A stretch of DNA of 64,000 bases from Bugula neritina (taxonomy: Eukaryota; Bryozoa; Gymnolaemata; Cheilostomatida; Bugulidae), in assembly GCA_964035545.1 (NCBI GenBank), contig CAXIUT010000037.1, positions 37,446-101,445 of the forward strand, given 5' to 3'. Shown one piece after another: positions 51,205 to 63,442 of this stretch. Position 1 is the stretch's first letter. Every line of letters starts with the position of its first letter. Under the pieces are notes generated by a model. It was not told the DNA's origin, searched no databases, and saw only the letters and a program-made list of their open reading frames with translations. Position numbers and translations under genes: made by a program.

Positions 51205-52896
51205 ATGGAAGGATAACCTCAACCTAAAATCGAGTAAGAACAGAAAAACACTCATTAAAGTAATCCACTGATAAGTTAGAACCTCATAAAAAAGGAGGAG
51301 AGCGTTAAAAAAAGCAAAGACCATAACGTAAGCAATAATACTAGTTCAATGCTGAGTTGATTGATGAAAATACTGTGATTCCACCTCTTCCAAAGAAGGC
51401 TGAAATAATTCCTAAGCCTGATATCAAAGTTTACAAAGAGAAATAAAAGAAAAATAACCTTAGAATTGAAGATATCATTCAAAAGAAGGTACTTTATCCT
51501 TTAAATACAGAAAGACATTAGAGCTTAGAAGTTCAAATTCAACAGAAAAGTACAAGGATAAGGAGATAATAAGCATTCGTCCTTTCAAAATGAAATTGGA
51601 GAGGTTCAACAATTAAGAGATAAACTTGCCTAAGTGAAAGTTGAAAGAAATAAATTGGGAGATGATCTTCATCACAATATCACCAAAGCTAAGGCAAATG
51701 TAATATCCATTTAATTGAGAATTAAAAATTAAAACAGTACAGAACTGCTCTCAAAGGAAGTCGATAAAATTTTTCATAAAGATTAAGAGAGCTAGAGCAT
51801 ATTCAGATGACTAAACAGTTAAATAAAAATTAAGAAAAAGATATTAACAATGAAATAATGATTCTTAACAGAAAAATTAAGGAAGCAGAAAGTTCAGGAA
51901 ACATTGAAATAAAACTTGAACAGGCTGAAGACCTTAAGGATGAGCTAGATTAAATCATTGATAACATTAAAAAGCAAAAGTATCCTATTGATAAATAGTA
52001 TGATGCTATCAAAGAAGAACTTGAAAAGAAAAATGACTATATCAATGGAATTAAATCAGTAAAATAATTATTATTTAGGAATTAAAAGCAGAAAAAACAT
52101 AAAAGACTGAAGAGAAAGATCGTCATGATAAAGAGTATGACAATTGGAAAGATGCTAAAACTAAACGCTTAGATAAATTATAAGCTTAAATCGTTAAGAT
52201 AAGAGAAGATAATAATAAACTTTGGATGAGTTTCATGATAAACAAGATAACTATTGAAACAAAAGCAATTAATTGATTGTATTTATTGGCAAAATAGAGT
52301 AAAGGATCGAAAGATTCGTGATATTGAAAGAGAAAGAAAAGAATCGAGTATGAAGCAAGAGATAAGCTTAGAGAAAAAGAAGAACAACTTAAAAAGTATA
52401 TGGGGTAGATTTAACTTATCAACTATTGATAACTTATCTAGTCAATCTCAATCTGATACAAAAGTTGAATAATAAAAGAAAGAAGTTAAAGTTAACCCAA
52501 CTGAGATCAGTGCTAAACTAGCTGGAGATGCTCAATGGAAAAAATAAAAGGACTTGAAGTTATTGCCTCTAAAAAGTCTAAGAAGAAGAAGAGCCTTAAA
52601 AAAATATAAAAAGAAAAATAAGAAAAAAGAAGAACAAAAAACAGAATAAAAAAAATTCGTTATACCGTTTAGTGTTCAAACATGTTTTAAAATATTAAAC
52701 TGTTAGCTCCCACTTCTGCCTAGTAAATCGATGCTAAGATCAAAGAACTCAAGATCAGTGAAGCTTTATTCCAAAGGTTGCACTAGTAGGAGGAAATGAA
52801 GAAGAAACAAAACTTGCTGAAGAAATCAAAGTAGAAAAGCAAAGAAAAGACAATATAGGCCAAAAAAGAGTAGGAAGACGATTTCCTACTATCTGA
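51205..52896 (+). CDS. Multi-exon coiled-coil protein, 3' structure unresolved
   Basis: Coding throughout, Lys/Glu/Gln-rich with heptads, but split among frames. Probable introns: 51330-51346 (17 nt), 51488-51509 (22), and two 20-nt introns near 51700 and 52061-52080. Recognisable stretches are ENTVIPPLPKKAEIIPKPDI, KLEQAEDLKDELDQIIDNIK and RVKDRKIRDIERERKESS. The last exon has two plausible frames: one stops at 52896 (QKRVGRRFPTI), the other (SEALFQRLHQQEEMKKKQ) stays open into the telomere. I could not resolve the exons after about 52200. No domain beyond coiled coil. Confidence 0.5.
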
Positions 52897-52963
52897 TCAT
52901 CATTAAGAATATTAAAATATTATATCATTGATTATTAAATATCTTTTCTTTTATATACATGAA

Positions 52964-53048
52964 AGGGGGTTGGGTTGGGTTGGGGGTTGGGGTTGGGGTG
53001 GGGTTGGGGTGGGGTTGGGTGTTGGGTTGGGGTTGGGTTGGGGTTGGG
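52964..53048. repeat. Irregular TTGGGG repeat block, right end of unit 5
   Basis: Same repeat family but irregular: TTGGG, TTGGGGG and TGGGG variants are mixed with TTGGGG. It could be a degenerate internal block, or a real telomere with read errors in G runs. Confidence 0.85.
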
Positions 53049-53096
53049 CTTCAAAATAAAGAAATTTGGGCTTTATGTTAGTTTAAATAGATTTAG

Positions 53097-53669
53097 ATGA
53101 AGGAAAGTATAACTAAGATTGGAGATTAATCTTTAAGATTCTCCCAAAAGTAGAAACCTAATAGATCTGGTTGGGTATTGTAAATGTAATATAGAGGACA
53201 ATCATAAGCCTAATATCCTAAAAGATCTAACTCAAACTTCTTTTGTAAACATGCAGTTTCTATGTTTATGTACATTTGATTGGAAACAGCAAGAAACAAT
53301 ATAGTTTCAATTGAGGCTATTATTTTTCTTAAAGCTTAATTATTAGAATAACTTAATTTCGGTAATTTTAATCTTAAAAAAAGATAGCAATAATATTATG
53401 TTTATAAGTTCCTTGAGAAAAAGTCATTTTCCAAAATTAGACTACATTTCAATTGGTATTTTTAAGATAATTCAGCTGATAATCGAGTCAAAGATATTGA
53501 AAAACTGACTTAACTGAAAGCTAGTTTAACTAGACTTGATTTTTAATAGTAAAAAAGTCATAAAATAGTGAAGACTCTCCTGTAATAGGATATCCATTAT
53601 CATGGATTTGCAAAATGGAAAGTAAATTACTTTCTAGATTATGTAAATATAAAATTTCTCAGATATTGA
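53097..53669 (+). CDS. Probable protein-coding region, structure unresolved
   Basis: Three coding-like segments on the plus strand in different frames: MKESITKIGDQSLRFSQKQK near 53100, IVSIEAIIFLKAQLLEQLNF near 53300, and KDIEKLTQLKASLTRLDFQQ near 53500-53560 ending in TGA 53667-53669. A 20-nt GT..AG intron at 53268-53287 is likely but does not by itself join them in frame. The 53670-53951 remainder shows nothing. Confidence 0.35.
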
Positions 53670-53951
53670 ATCAAATAAAAGAATATAAGTGAATAATATG
53701 ACAGAAATGATTCGTAGCAAATATGAGGACATTGAAATATATTAAATTGATAGATGACCTAAATAAATTTTATGACTCTAAATATCATTAATTTAATTTT
53801 TAAAAATAAAGTCACTATTTATTTTAGTATAAAGGAAATATATTTTATTGAAAATTGAAACTATTAAAACTCAGATTAAATAACTTAAATTTGTATTTTG
53901 TCTTCTATAGTAGAATTTAAGATAATAGTAATAAATATTCTTTTATAACTT

Positions 53952-54568
53952 ATGGAACCAGATTCAGTCAAAGTCGTTATTGTTGGAGATGGTGCTGTGG
54001 GAAAAACTTCAATGCTTCTGAGGTAAAAATTAGATAAAGTAGTTACTCTTAAAATAAAATTCCACGAGACTATGAGCCAACCATTTTTGAAAAACAAGAT
54101 TATTAATGTCAAAATAGATGATAAAGTTATAAATCTTGGACTATGGTATTTATTGTTATTATATAGGGATACAGCTGGACAATAGTAATTTGCTAAGTTG
54201 CGTCCTCTTGCATATAAAAATGTAGATATATTTCTCATTGTTTTTTCAATTGATGATCGAAATTCTTTAACAAATGCTTTTAAAAAGGTAGTTTTAAAAA
54301 TATTTAGTGGTACCCAGAAGTTCATTCTGTCAACCCAAGAGCTGTTATTTCAATTGTAGGAAATAAAATTGATCTAAGAAATAGAGCAATAAATGACAAG
54401 TATTTAATATAAGGAAATTAAGTTATAGAATAGATTAAAAAAAATGAATTTTAAATGTATTTATAATTAGTGTAGCGCACTAACTCAACAAGGTCTAGCT
54501 CAAGTTTTTCAAAAACAATTAGAAAATGGAGGCAAATAAAACCATAAGTTTGCTGTAATCTTATCTGA
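53952..54568 (+). CDS. Rho/Rac-like small GTPase with apparent frameshifts
   Basis: GDGAVGKTSMLL P-loop, IPRDYEPTIFE effector region, LGLWDTAGQ (a Rho hallmark), LRPLAYKNVDIFLIVFSIDD, KNKIDLR-like IVGNKIDLR, CSALTQQGL (Rho G5 motif) and a C-terminal CCNLI prenylation-like end are all visible. Introns of 20-21 nt occur at 54024-54043, 54147-54167 and near 54290. Frame changes without an intron occur at A runs near 54092 and 54440 and near 54538. This is either a set of homopolymer read errors or a decaying copy. The motifs themselves are intact. Confidence 0.6.
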
Positions 54569-54652
54569 TAAGTTTTTATTTATTATGTTTCAATAAATAA
54601 AAAGATAATTTTTTAACATCTATGTTTCAGTTAAATTTTTTATTGGTCACTA

Positions 54653-55843
54653 TCAACTATCATTCAATCTATCTAGAGCTAAATTTAGCCAGAAAAGGCA
54701 TGCTTTTTAGATTATTTCATCTTTGAAGTTATACCTAGGATTATGTAGAAAGACTTCTTCTTCTTTTACTTTTGTACAAAGAAAAAAAAAGCTCCAGGAC
54801 ATTTTTAGGTATAACATCCGAAATCTTCACTAGCTCGAAAAGGCAAAGTCCCAGCACTAACTTTATCTTAGCCAAATAATGCTTTTGCTACTCTGATTAC
54901 ATTATCAGATTATTTCTTTGAATTATCATTTTTATTTTGACTTTTTAATTCACATTCAACTTTAAATCCTTCTTTTTATATTTATGAGAGAAGTTCCCTT
55001 ATTTTAGTGAAAATCAAATCTCTTGTTTCATCATCAAAGGATCTAAGAGATCCTTCAATAACTGCACTTTCACTGATAACATTAAATCTTTACCCAGCTT
55101 GAAAGATAGGTAAAGTACATGCGAAATTTCTATTTTACTATTTTAGCTGCTTTAAATAGTCCTGAAATTTTGTATAAAATTCCATAGCTTTCCAAATAGC
55201 GACTTTTAAGTTTTAAGGAGCACTTCCATGGCCTCCTTCTCCAATTATTTTTATCTGAATAACATTCATTCGACTCATTACAGCTCCTTCTTTGCACCAT
55301 ATATCTCCTAATTTACCTACAGGCCAATTATGAAAGCCATAAACTTAATTTACTTGTTCAAGACATCCCAATTTTGACCATTGTATTAGCTCCATATTAA
55401 GGTCCTTCTTCAGAAGGTTGAAATAGAAGTCTCACTTTTTTATTATTTGGAATTTTATCTAATTCTTTTAAAAGGAGAGGAACAAAACCAATAAGGCAAG
55501 CCATATGTCCATCGTGTCCACACATATGAGCAGCACCTACATTTTTAGAAATATAAGGGAGATCTTCATTGAGTTCACACATTGCAAGAGCATCCATATC
55601 TGCTCGAAAAGCAACACAGAAATTTTATCCCTTAGGTTCAGCTTTTCCTTTGATATCGACAATTAATCCGGTAGGTTATTTGCCTTCTTTGCCAACTTAT
55701 CTTATTGAATTTTCTGAGACTCCGAATGAAAGAAGCATATTTTTAAGTCTCTTATGAGTTTAGAATTCTTGAAAAGATATTTCAGGATATTGATGAAGTT
55801 ATCTTCTGAAAGAAATTATTTTGTTGAGAAGATCAGCTTCCAT
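54653..55843 (-). CDS. M20D amidohydrolase (ILR1/aminoacylase-like), two apparent frameshifts
   Basis: About 396 residues. The family hydrolyses N-acyl or amide-linked amino acids using a metal pair. Seen: ADMDALAM, CGHDGHMACL (metal Cys/His/Asp), FQPSEEGPQYGANTMV (catalytic Glu pair), YGFHNWPVGKLG, GEGGHGSAP (domain-swap His), and the C-terminal FLHNPRYNF. Two places break the frame without a possible intron: a G run near 55365 and a T run near 54768. Undoing one base at each restores the family sequence and total length is unchanged. Otherwise intronless. Confidence 0.75.
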
Positions 55844-55956
55844 ATCAATTTTGATCACTAAAAATTATTTATAATATTAAATGGATTAGAAAAATGTCGT
55901 TTCTTCATTACTTAAATGATAAATTATTAAGTAGTAATGGATCATTTAAATTGTTA

Positions 55957-58900
55957 TCAATGATTTTCTTCTTTAGTTTTTCCGGATTACCTATATAGTT
56001 TAGCAAAAATAGAGTTTTATTTTTTCAATAGTTTATCTGGAGTATCAAATTAAGCTATTTGTCCTTTATCAAGCACAAGGATTCTATCAGATTCAACAAC
56101 TGTGTTTATTCTATGAGCAATAGTTAAAACTGTTTTCTTAGCAAATACTTTTTTTATTACTTTTTGAATTTTAGAGTCAGTTTAGATGTCAATGCTTGCT
56201 GTTGCCTCATCAACTAAGACTATTTGTTTAGGATTTATCAGTGATCTTGCTATATTTAAAAGTTGCTTTTCTCCTGCACTTAAATTATCTCCCCCTTCAG
56301 TCACAGGACTATTGAGTCCGTCAGCTGCTTAAAACTGTTACCATATTCCACATAAAGTTAAAGCTTTTATGACTTAATCATCAGAATAGCAGTTTGTAGG
56401 GTCAACATTTTATCTAACTGTGCTGTAAACATGAAATGATCTTGAAGAATGATATTGATATTAGATCTAAGTTCTTACAGGCCTATCGATGCAATGTCTA
56501 TTCCATCAATAATAATTCTGCCTGAAAAAGCTTAAAGAATTCTTAAGATACCTAACATCAAAGAACTTTTTCCGCTTCCAGTACGGCCTACTATCCCTAT
56601 CTTTTACCCAGCTCGAATAGTAAAATTTAGTCTTTTGAGAACATCATCTAGATCAGGCTTATATCTTAGAGAATAATGAATAAAAATAAGTTATCCTTTA
56701 GGAAAAATATTGTTTTTAAAGTTTATCTTTTAAAAAGATTTATCTTATTTCCAATTTTGATTTAAAAATTGAGAAAATCCTTTTTAAGTTTAAAGAATAG
56801 TTAGTTGTTCACATTTTCCTAGAGATTATATTCTGGGTGCAAAAGCAGCAAGACTGAGATGCAATCTCATTAGACTATCTTAAAGGGCAAAATAGTTAAA
56901 AATAACAAAGATGGCATATTATTTAAATCCCTTATCAAAGAAAGTTAAAGTAAGAATATTAGATACTGCAAGTAAATTTGTAGCAATTAAAAGTATTAGT
57001 TTGACTCTGGCATCAACAGTATGACAAATAAAGGCTGACATTGAGAATTGATTCATTTTTATCCAAAAGTTGTTTATTATTTCTTTTATTTTTTTATATG
57101 CTCTAATTGTTGGTAATCCATCTAACATCTCACTGTATTTACTATTAATTGGAACTATTAGTTCACTTTTATAATTTGTTGGTTTAAATGCTAAGGCTAA
57201 AAATTATATAAAAAAGTAAAGGGTAACTAATGCAGCAATTATGAAAAAAATCATATAGAAGAAGTTTTTAAAAAGGATGTAAACATAAAATATACCAAAG
57301 AGATGTGAGAGAAATATTTGTGCATTAGTTAGTAAGAAGACAAATTAAGTAGTAATGATTTTGTCATTGATGCTGAGATCATTCGATAGTCTGTTTATTA
57401 TTTTTTAAGAAGGCACTTTTTAAAAATAACTTAAAGGAGAAAAGAGTAAACTTTTAGTCATATCATCATGTATGGTTTGGAATAGTTTAGATACATGAAG
57501 AAAGAGTGCTAGTAACAGTGTAAGAATTACTTTAATTCCATTGAGCATCAATTGAATATATATATATTTGCTGCTAGCTGCAGAGGTGCTCAAAGCCCAT
57601 TTATTAAAGTTGATCAAAGTATTTGCTGTTACTGCACCTAAAATAATTAAAAATAATATAATTATTGATAAGAAAATACATCCTCCGTTTCTTCTTATGT
57701 AGACTTTAAATGAATCTAAAGGACTTATTTCTTCTTCTATATATTAGACTGGTTTGATTATGTGTTATTCTTTTCTCTTAAATTAAATTGGATTCGATAA
57801 TAATGTTTTATATTAACGACTTTATCTGAGTTTAGATGATTCTATTTTATTAAGAAGAGGAACATTTTTCATTGTATTATAATTTCCTTAAGCTTTTATT
57901 TTACCATCTTCAAAAAGCATGATTCGATTCGCATAAGCGACATAATAAAGAGAATGAGTGATTAAGATAATTGTTTTCCCTTTCAAGTATTTTCTGATAG
58001 CCATAGAAAATAAAAAAGCACCAACATGAGCATCAACTGCACTCAAAATATCATCAAGAATATAGATATCTGCATTAGAATAAAGAGCTCTAGCAAAAGA
58101 AACTCTTGCCTTTTGTCCTCCTGAAAGAGTTGACCCACGTCTACCTATCATTTCTAAGTCTTTATTTGAAAAAAGTTAAGATCAGTTTCAAGAGAAGCAT
58201 ATTTAATTACATCAGAATATCTTTTAGTATTATATTCATTGCCAAAGAGAATGTTATTTCTAATTGTATCGTTCATAATCCAAGGAACTTGACTGGCATA
58301 AGCTATAGATCCATTAATTCTAAGTTAAGAATTACCTTATTTACTCATTTATCCTAAAAGACAATTGACTAATGATGTTTTTCCTGCTCCAAATCCACCA
58401 ATAAGAGCTATTAGTTCACCTTTTTATATTTTTAGATTGATATTTTTGAGGTGTAAATAATTATTTTACATTAACATATCATTATTGTTGTTAATTTAAG
58501 CTGTTTACCAGTGAAAATTACCATCCTTTACTTAAATAGAGCTATTTGAAAAGTTATTATCAGAATAGGTAATATGTGAGAAATCCATTTATTTTTATTT
58601 GAAAAAATTCTAAATATTTTTGAGTGAAACTTGAATCATGTCTAAATAAGCAAGGGCATTGAGAACCATTTGAATGCTAATGACTACCATACATAGAGTT
58701 ACTGTTAGAACTGTTTCCTGATCAATCTATTTCCCTTAAATTATTATTAATTTTATCATCAAAACTAAAATCAAAGGTTTTGAAACCATGACTATTATAT
58801 TTTGAACTATTTATAAAAATAATTTGGTTTTAAGGTAAACTATCTATGCTATTCGAAGCTATCTTAGTTTATTGAAATAGCATGCTTCTAATGCATTAGC

Positions 58901-59681
58901 TTTGATAAATTTTATTATATTAAAGACTTAAATAGTTGTTTTTACTCTTTAGCGAGTGCATTAATTTAGTGATTATTCTATTTTTGTAATCACATTTTTA
59001 AAACAAAGTCTAATCATAACATTGGATGTAAGTAAAAGAATTCCTACTAGTCCTGGAATACCTGAAACATATATGATACTTGCTGATAAAAGTAGAAATC
59101 CTATGGTATTTTCCATAATAAGAGAAATTTTGTTGGATAGAGAAGGAGTATAGCGCAATCTGAGTCCATCATTTTCGACATTTCAGTTATAGATATATTT
59201 TTGTTGGAAAGAGGTGAGCATTTGAATGTTTTTTTAACTATTGCATTCGATATAAGTCTATACATCTTTAAACCCACCTTATTTTGTAAAATTTAGCCAT
59301 AATAGCAACAAATTATTCGAAATAATCTGGTTATTAAAAGTAATCCAATTAATGCGATGCTGGAAAAATTGTGAACCTAGTTTTCAGCAATTTTTTTGAA
59401 CAAATAATAGAGGATAATGGGAGTCAGATTGTTACAGGTGCTTCCAAATATAGAAAGGAAAAAAGAAAATATGACTTATTCTGTATAAATATATATTTAC
59501 TTCTAAAAACTTTGAAAATAGAATGTTCTAAAGGATTTTTTATTTATTCTTTGACATTTTCTTAAAATTATTATATCCATTTATCATAGATTTATTCTTA
59601 TTCTTCAAGAATATGTTAGAAATCTTATGGTTTATTTTGATTGTAAATAAATTACTTTTTTTGTTATTTGATGTTGTACAT
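55957..59681 (-). CDS. ABC transporter, ABCC/MRP type
   Basis: Full transporter, over 1150 residues. N-terminal polar stretch, first membrane domain (59500-58850), NBD1 with GGFGAGKTS Walker A near 58390, [20 protein letters not shown] signature near 58100 and [13 protein letters not shown] Walker B, second membrane domain (57750-56750), NBD2 with GRTGSGKSS near 56570, SAGEKQLLN-type signature near 56270, [11 protein letters not shown] and TIAHRI. The degenerate FG after Walker A in NBD1 is common in ABCC. One 20-nt intron at 59481-59500 is secure and several more are needed. MRPs export conjugates and drugs. Confidence 0.85.
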
Positions 59682-60090
59682 TGAATACTAAATAATAAAA
59701 AATAAACCTTTATTTAACTATTGGATAGACAGGTTGTTCCCATGCAACTTTGTTACTTTAGAATATCGTAAGTACAATATTAATCCTTCGTAGGCTGCTA
59801 AAACATTGATTTTCGATTGTATAATCTTAATATAAATAGAATATTATGAAGATATTTTATAGTGACAATATAAACAATATTAGTTAAAATAAATATGATA
59901 ATTCTATAGTTAAGAGTTTATCAATATTTCAATAATTTTATTCTTTATTTCATATTTAATATATCATCTGAATTAGAATTTAGGTAAAAATCATTTCAAG
60001 ATCATTTAGTTTAAAGAATTTATTAATTTAAATATAGTTGAATATATTTAAGATTTATGTTTTAATATTTAGAATTATATCATATAATCA
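59682..60090. other. AT-rich intergenic region
   Basis: 409 nt divergent spacer with poly-A/T stretches. I see no RNA gene or coding frame. Confidence 0.45.
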
Positions 60091-61953
60091 ATGTCTTGCG
60101 GTCAAAAAGTGCGGTTGTTCTACTTAGATTCGTCCAATAAGTGGAATCATTATCTCTATGGCTATCTTACTCTATCCATCCAGGATGTCCTTTCATATCT
60201 AAATGTACTATCTATCTTCATTCAGATAAGATTAAAATAAAAAATAGCATAAAATCTTTTGTATATCATCCCCAACATTCATCTTTTCTCCAAAGATAGC
60301 AACACAATCTCAATCGATATTGATAACATCTCTAAGATGTAAAAATTGGGTATTGATTCATTTATTCAGGAGATAATGTGATAGCTATTTAGCTGGAGGA
60401 GTGGAATCGGATATTAGCTATTAGTTTTAGAAATGAAGAGTATTGTTAGATGGTGGAAGAGCAAGTGGAATTACAACTTGGGGAAAAAAGTAAACTTCCT
60501 TGTAAGGAAGAAGAACTTGTCCAGTATGTTGGATAGCAAGTCAACTATTATTTATTTAGATGGAAAACATACCTTTGTTCGTTGATGTCTTTTTTAATAA
60601 TGAAGTAGTCCTTTCAGCTTTTGCTCAGCAATCTCAGTCATTTCAGAAGGAATAAGGCAGAAAAGTGATGTTTAAGGCAATAAAATGGCTTTTGTTGAGG
60701 GGAGATAAAAATATTTTGAGGATGATGTTGAAGTAAAGTTGTTATAACAACATTCTTTTGTGTCTATCATGTATCAATATCAATAAGTAGACAACCACTA
60801 GTTTGGAGATAGAACCATTTTTTATCCTGAATAATACAAAAAAGCAGCTATTTGTTCTAATGTACTTGAAATTGATGATATTCTTGTTAGAGAAAAGTAT
60901 TCTTAAATAATTAGAATAAGATTCTTAACGAATGTGGTTATTTCTATGTTTATCTAGCCTATCATTGAGGCTGTTTTCAATGAAGTAATCATTGTTTTAA
61001 ATAGATGATAAGTGAAAATTCTTTGACAGTTATCAAATATATAGGTGAAAAAAGTCACTATTTTTAAAAAATGAATCTTTTTGCATAGAAAAATCCTTCT
61101 AAGTTTATTGAACTTTTTTCATAAGTATGGGAAATGTTTAAATCTGTAGCTGTATTAAATGTATTATTTAGGATGATATCAATAGTAGTGTAATTAAAAA
61201 AACTTTAAGACAGAATTTTATTATTGAAGGTACTTTGAGAACAAGTTTAAAGACAATAAAGTCATTATGTGAATTAGGTCAGGGAAATGGTCGTATATTT
61301 CAGTTATTTTTGTAAGGTTTGAATCCTTTCTTAAGCTATAATTGGATTTAATCTCAAGCTTTACTTTTAAATTTGAAGTAATCATAAAATTAAAGTGATT
61401 TACTTGAGATATTGATTCTAATTTTATCAGTGGGAGACTATAATAGTAAGGTATTAGTCCTTCTTTTCGCTAAAAATTTAATATAAATAACTGAAAACAG
61501 ACCAACAATGAAACAATCATTTTTAAATTATTACTACAATTCTTTTGTATTCAAGATTATTTCTTATTTCAAAACTACTGAGGAATTATAAATTTTGATA
61601 GACTATATAATTAAAATATATAAAATGGACATCCTTAGAACAAGAAGAGCTATAATTGAGGGATAATTATTTTAAAAACTTTAGAATAAGATTGGTAATA
61701 AATATATTCTAATGTTGGTATTAAAATTTTTAAGGTCATTATTGTAATCTAAAAATGAAGGCATTTTTGAATATTTGAAAAGGCATGAGTTATTCAAAGA
61801 TGTACGTAACAAATATTTCGAAACAAAGAAATATAGTCCGAATGGAGTACTTTATTCATTATTTTTGGGTTTGATACAAGATGTCAAGAAAAGTAGTAAT
61901 ATAGCTGGTGTGTAGTACGTTTATAAAATTCTTATAGGATAAGAAATTAAATG
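60091..61953 (+). CDS. PPP4R3/SMEK-like regulatory subunit of protein phosphatase 4
   Basis: Regulatory scaffold that targets PP4. The N-terminus QKVRLFYLDSSNKWN matches the EVH1 start (VKLYxLNxDxxW); WNRILAISFRNEEYCQMVEE matches its end. ENIPLFVDVFFNNEVVLSAF begins the ARM-like part, then FYPEQYKKAAICSNVLEIDD and a segment like the family's EYDP..HR..L region. The C-terminal KRHELFKDVRNKYFETKKYS resembles the SMEK end. A 20-nt intron at 60540-60559 is firm; other frame changes near 60180-60360, 60740 and 60960-61300 imply more introns I did not place. Confidence 0.7.
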
Positions 61954-62025
61954 ATGATATATATCTATTAATAAATATTTATTGAATACTATAAATCCAT
62001 AGAATATAATAGTTAAATCTGTTAA

Positions 62026-63363
62026 ATGTAGTAATTAAATTATCCTTTCTTGCAGAGAGATCATCATGAAAATAAATAGTAGTATCATCAAGATAGAAAT
62101 TATCAAGAAAAAAATGTAGTCAATGATTATTATTCTTTCAATCAATGTCGTAACTATGCTGGAACTAATGGTTTTAATTCGGAATCAGTTAATACTTATA
62201 GAAGCGATAATAGAAATAATTAGTTGATAAATAAATATTCTTCTTTGAATAAACAGCTTAATTAGGTAAGAGGGGAGGAACTTAAAATTCTTTTGCTTTA
62301 AGAAATTTAATAAAACTAACAAAAATCAAAATTAAACCATGATTTAACATTTCAGTTAGAAATATTAAAGTAAGAACATCATATATTATAAAAATCTTTA
62401 GAGAATAAACGTTAAACTATTCGAACTTTGTGCGAAACATAAACTCGTAATTTAAATCTGATTGAATACCTTTAACGGAAAGCAAAGAAGACTAAAAATA
62501 AAGAGTATTACTATGATAAATATCAATAGCTAGAGAGATATTTGTCATAATATATTTTAAGCAATAAATAAGCTCAATAAGGATTTATTGCTAAAATATG
62601 TTCTTTAAAGATAGAAAAATAAAAACTTGAATTAGATAATAACAGAGTAAGACATGAACTTTTCAAGATAGATAAATAGGTTAAGACACTAGGTTATATA
62701 GAAAGAGGAAAAAATGTATAAATAATAGATGAATATAAACAAAATTAAAGAGATCTTGTTCATAAAATAACTCTACTAGAAGAAGAAAATTATTTATTAA
62801 AGAAAGATGTTGAAACTTTAATAGAAAGTATAAAAAATTACTAACAATTTGAAATCGATATAAATAGAGATAACAAAGAAATATCAAGTTCTTTATAATT
62901 TTTACGATAAAAAATTAATACAACATTTAGTGATAAAATAGATAAAGGTCATAAGTATAGTACTGAAGAAAATTCATTAGAGCTGAGAGATAAAATCTAT
63001 AGGTTAGAATAATAAAAGTAAAAATAAAGGCTTTAACACCAATCATTGATACAAGACTATCAACAACTATGTGTTAAAGTTGAGACACTGTAAAATAAAA
63101 ATAAAATGCTATTATCTTAAATAGAGTAAAGAAATGGATAAATAAAGATCTTTAAGATGGAAATAGATATACTGAAAAGATCGACAAAGCTTTCTCGTAA
63201 TTAAAGTGGGCTTTTTGGAGAGAAATCTCAATTTGATAGTTTAGATCAGAGTGGTAGTAAAATTAGACGATCTTTGATAACTGATAGTAATGAATAAAAA
63301 AAAATTAATACTTGGAAAGTCTATCAATCTGAATCTAAAGATATAAATCATCTTTAAAAATGA
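62026..63363 (+). CDS. Coiled-coil protein
   Basis: 445 residues in one intronless frame from ATG to TGA. A polar Asn/Tyr-rich start (NYQEKNVVNDYYSFNQ) is followed by a long Lys/Glu/Leu/Gln coiled coil (about residues 85-380) and a Ser-rich tail (LFGEKSQFDSLDQSGSKIRR). No domain recognised. Dozens of TAA/TAG Gln codons lie in the coiled-coil part. Confidence 0.7.
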
Positions 63364-63442
63364 TATGTATATTTCTTAATATTCAATATGATAACTTTTA
63401 TCATTAATATTTAGTTTTAAATATATTTGATTTGATATTTTA

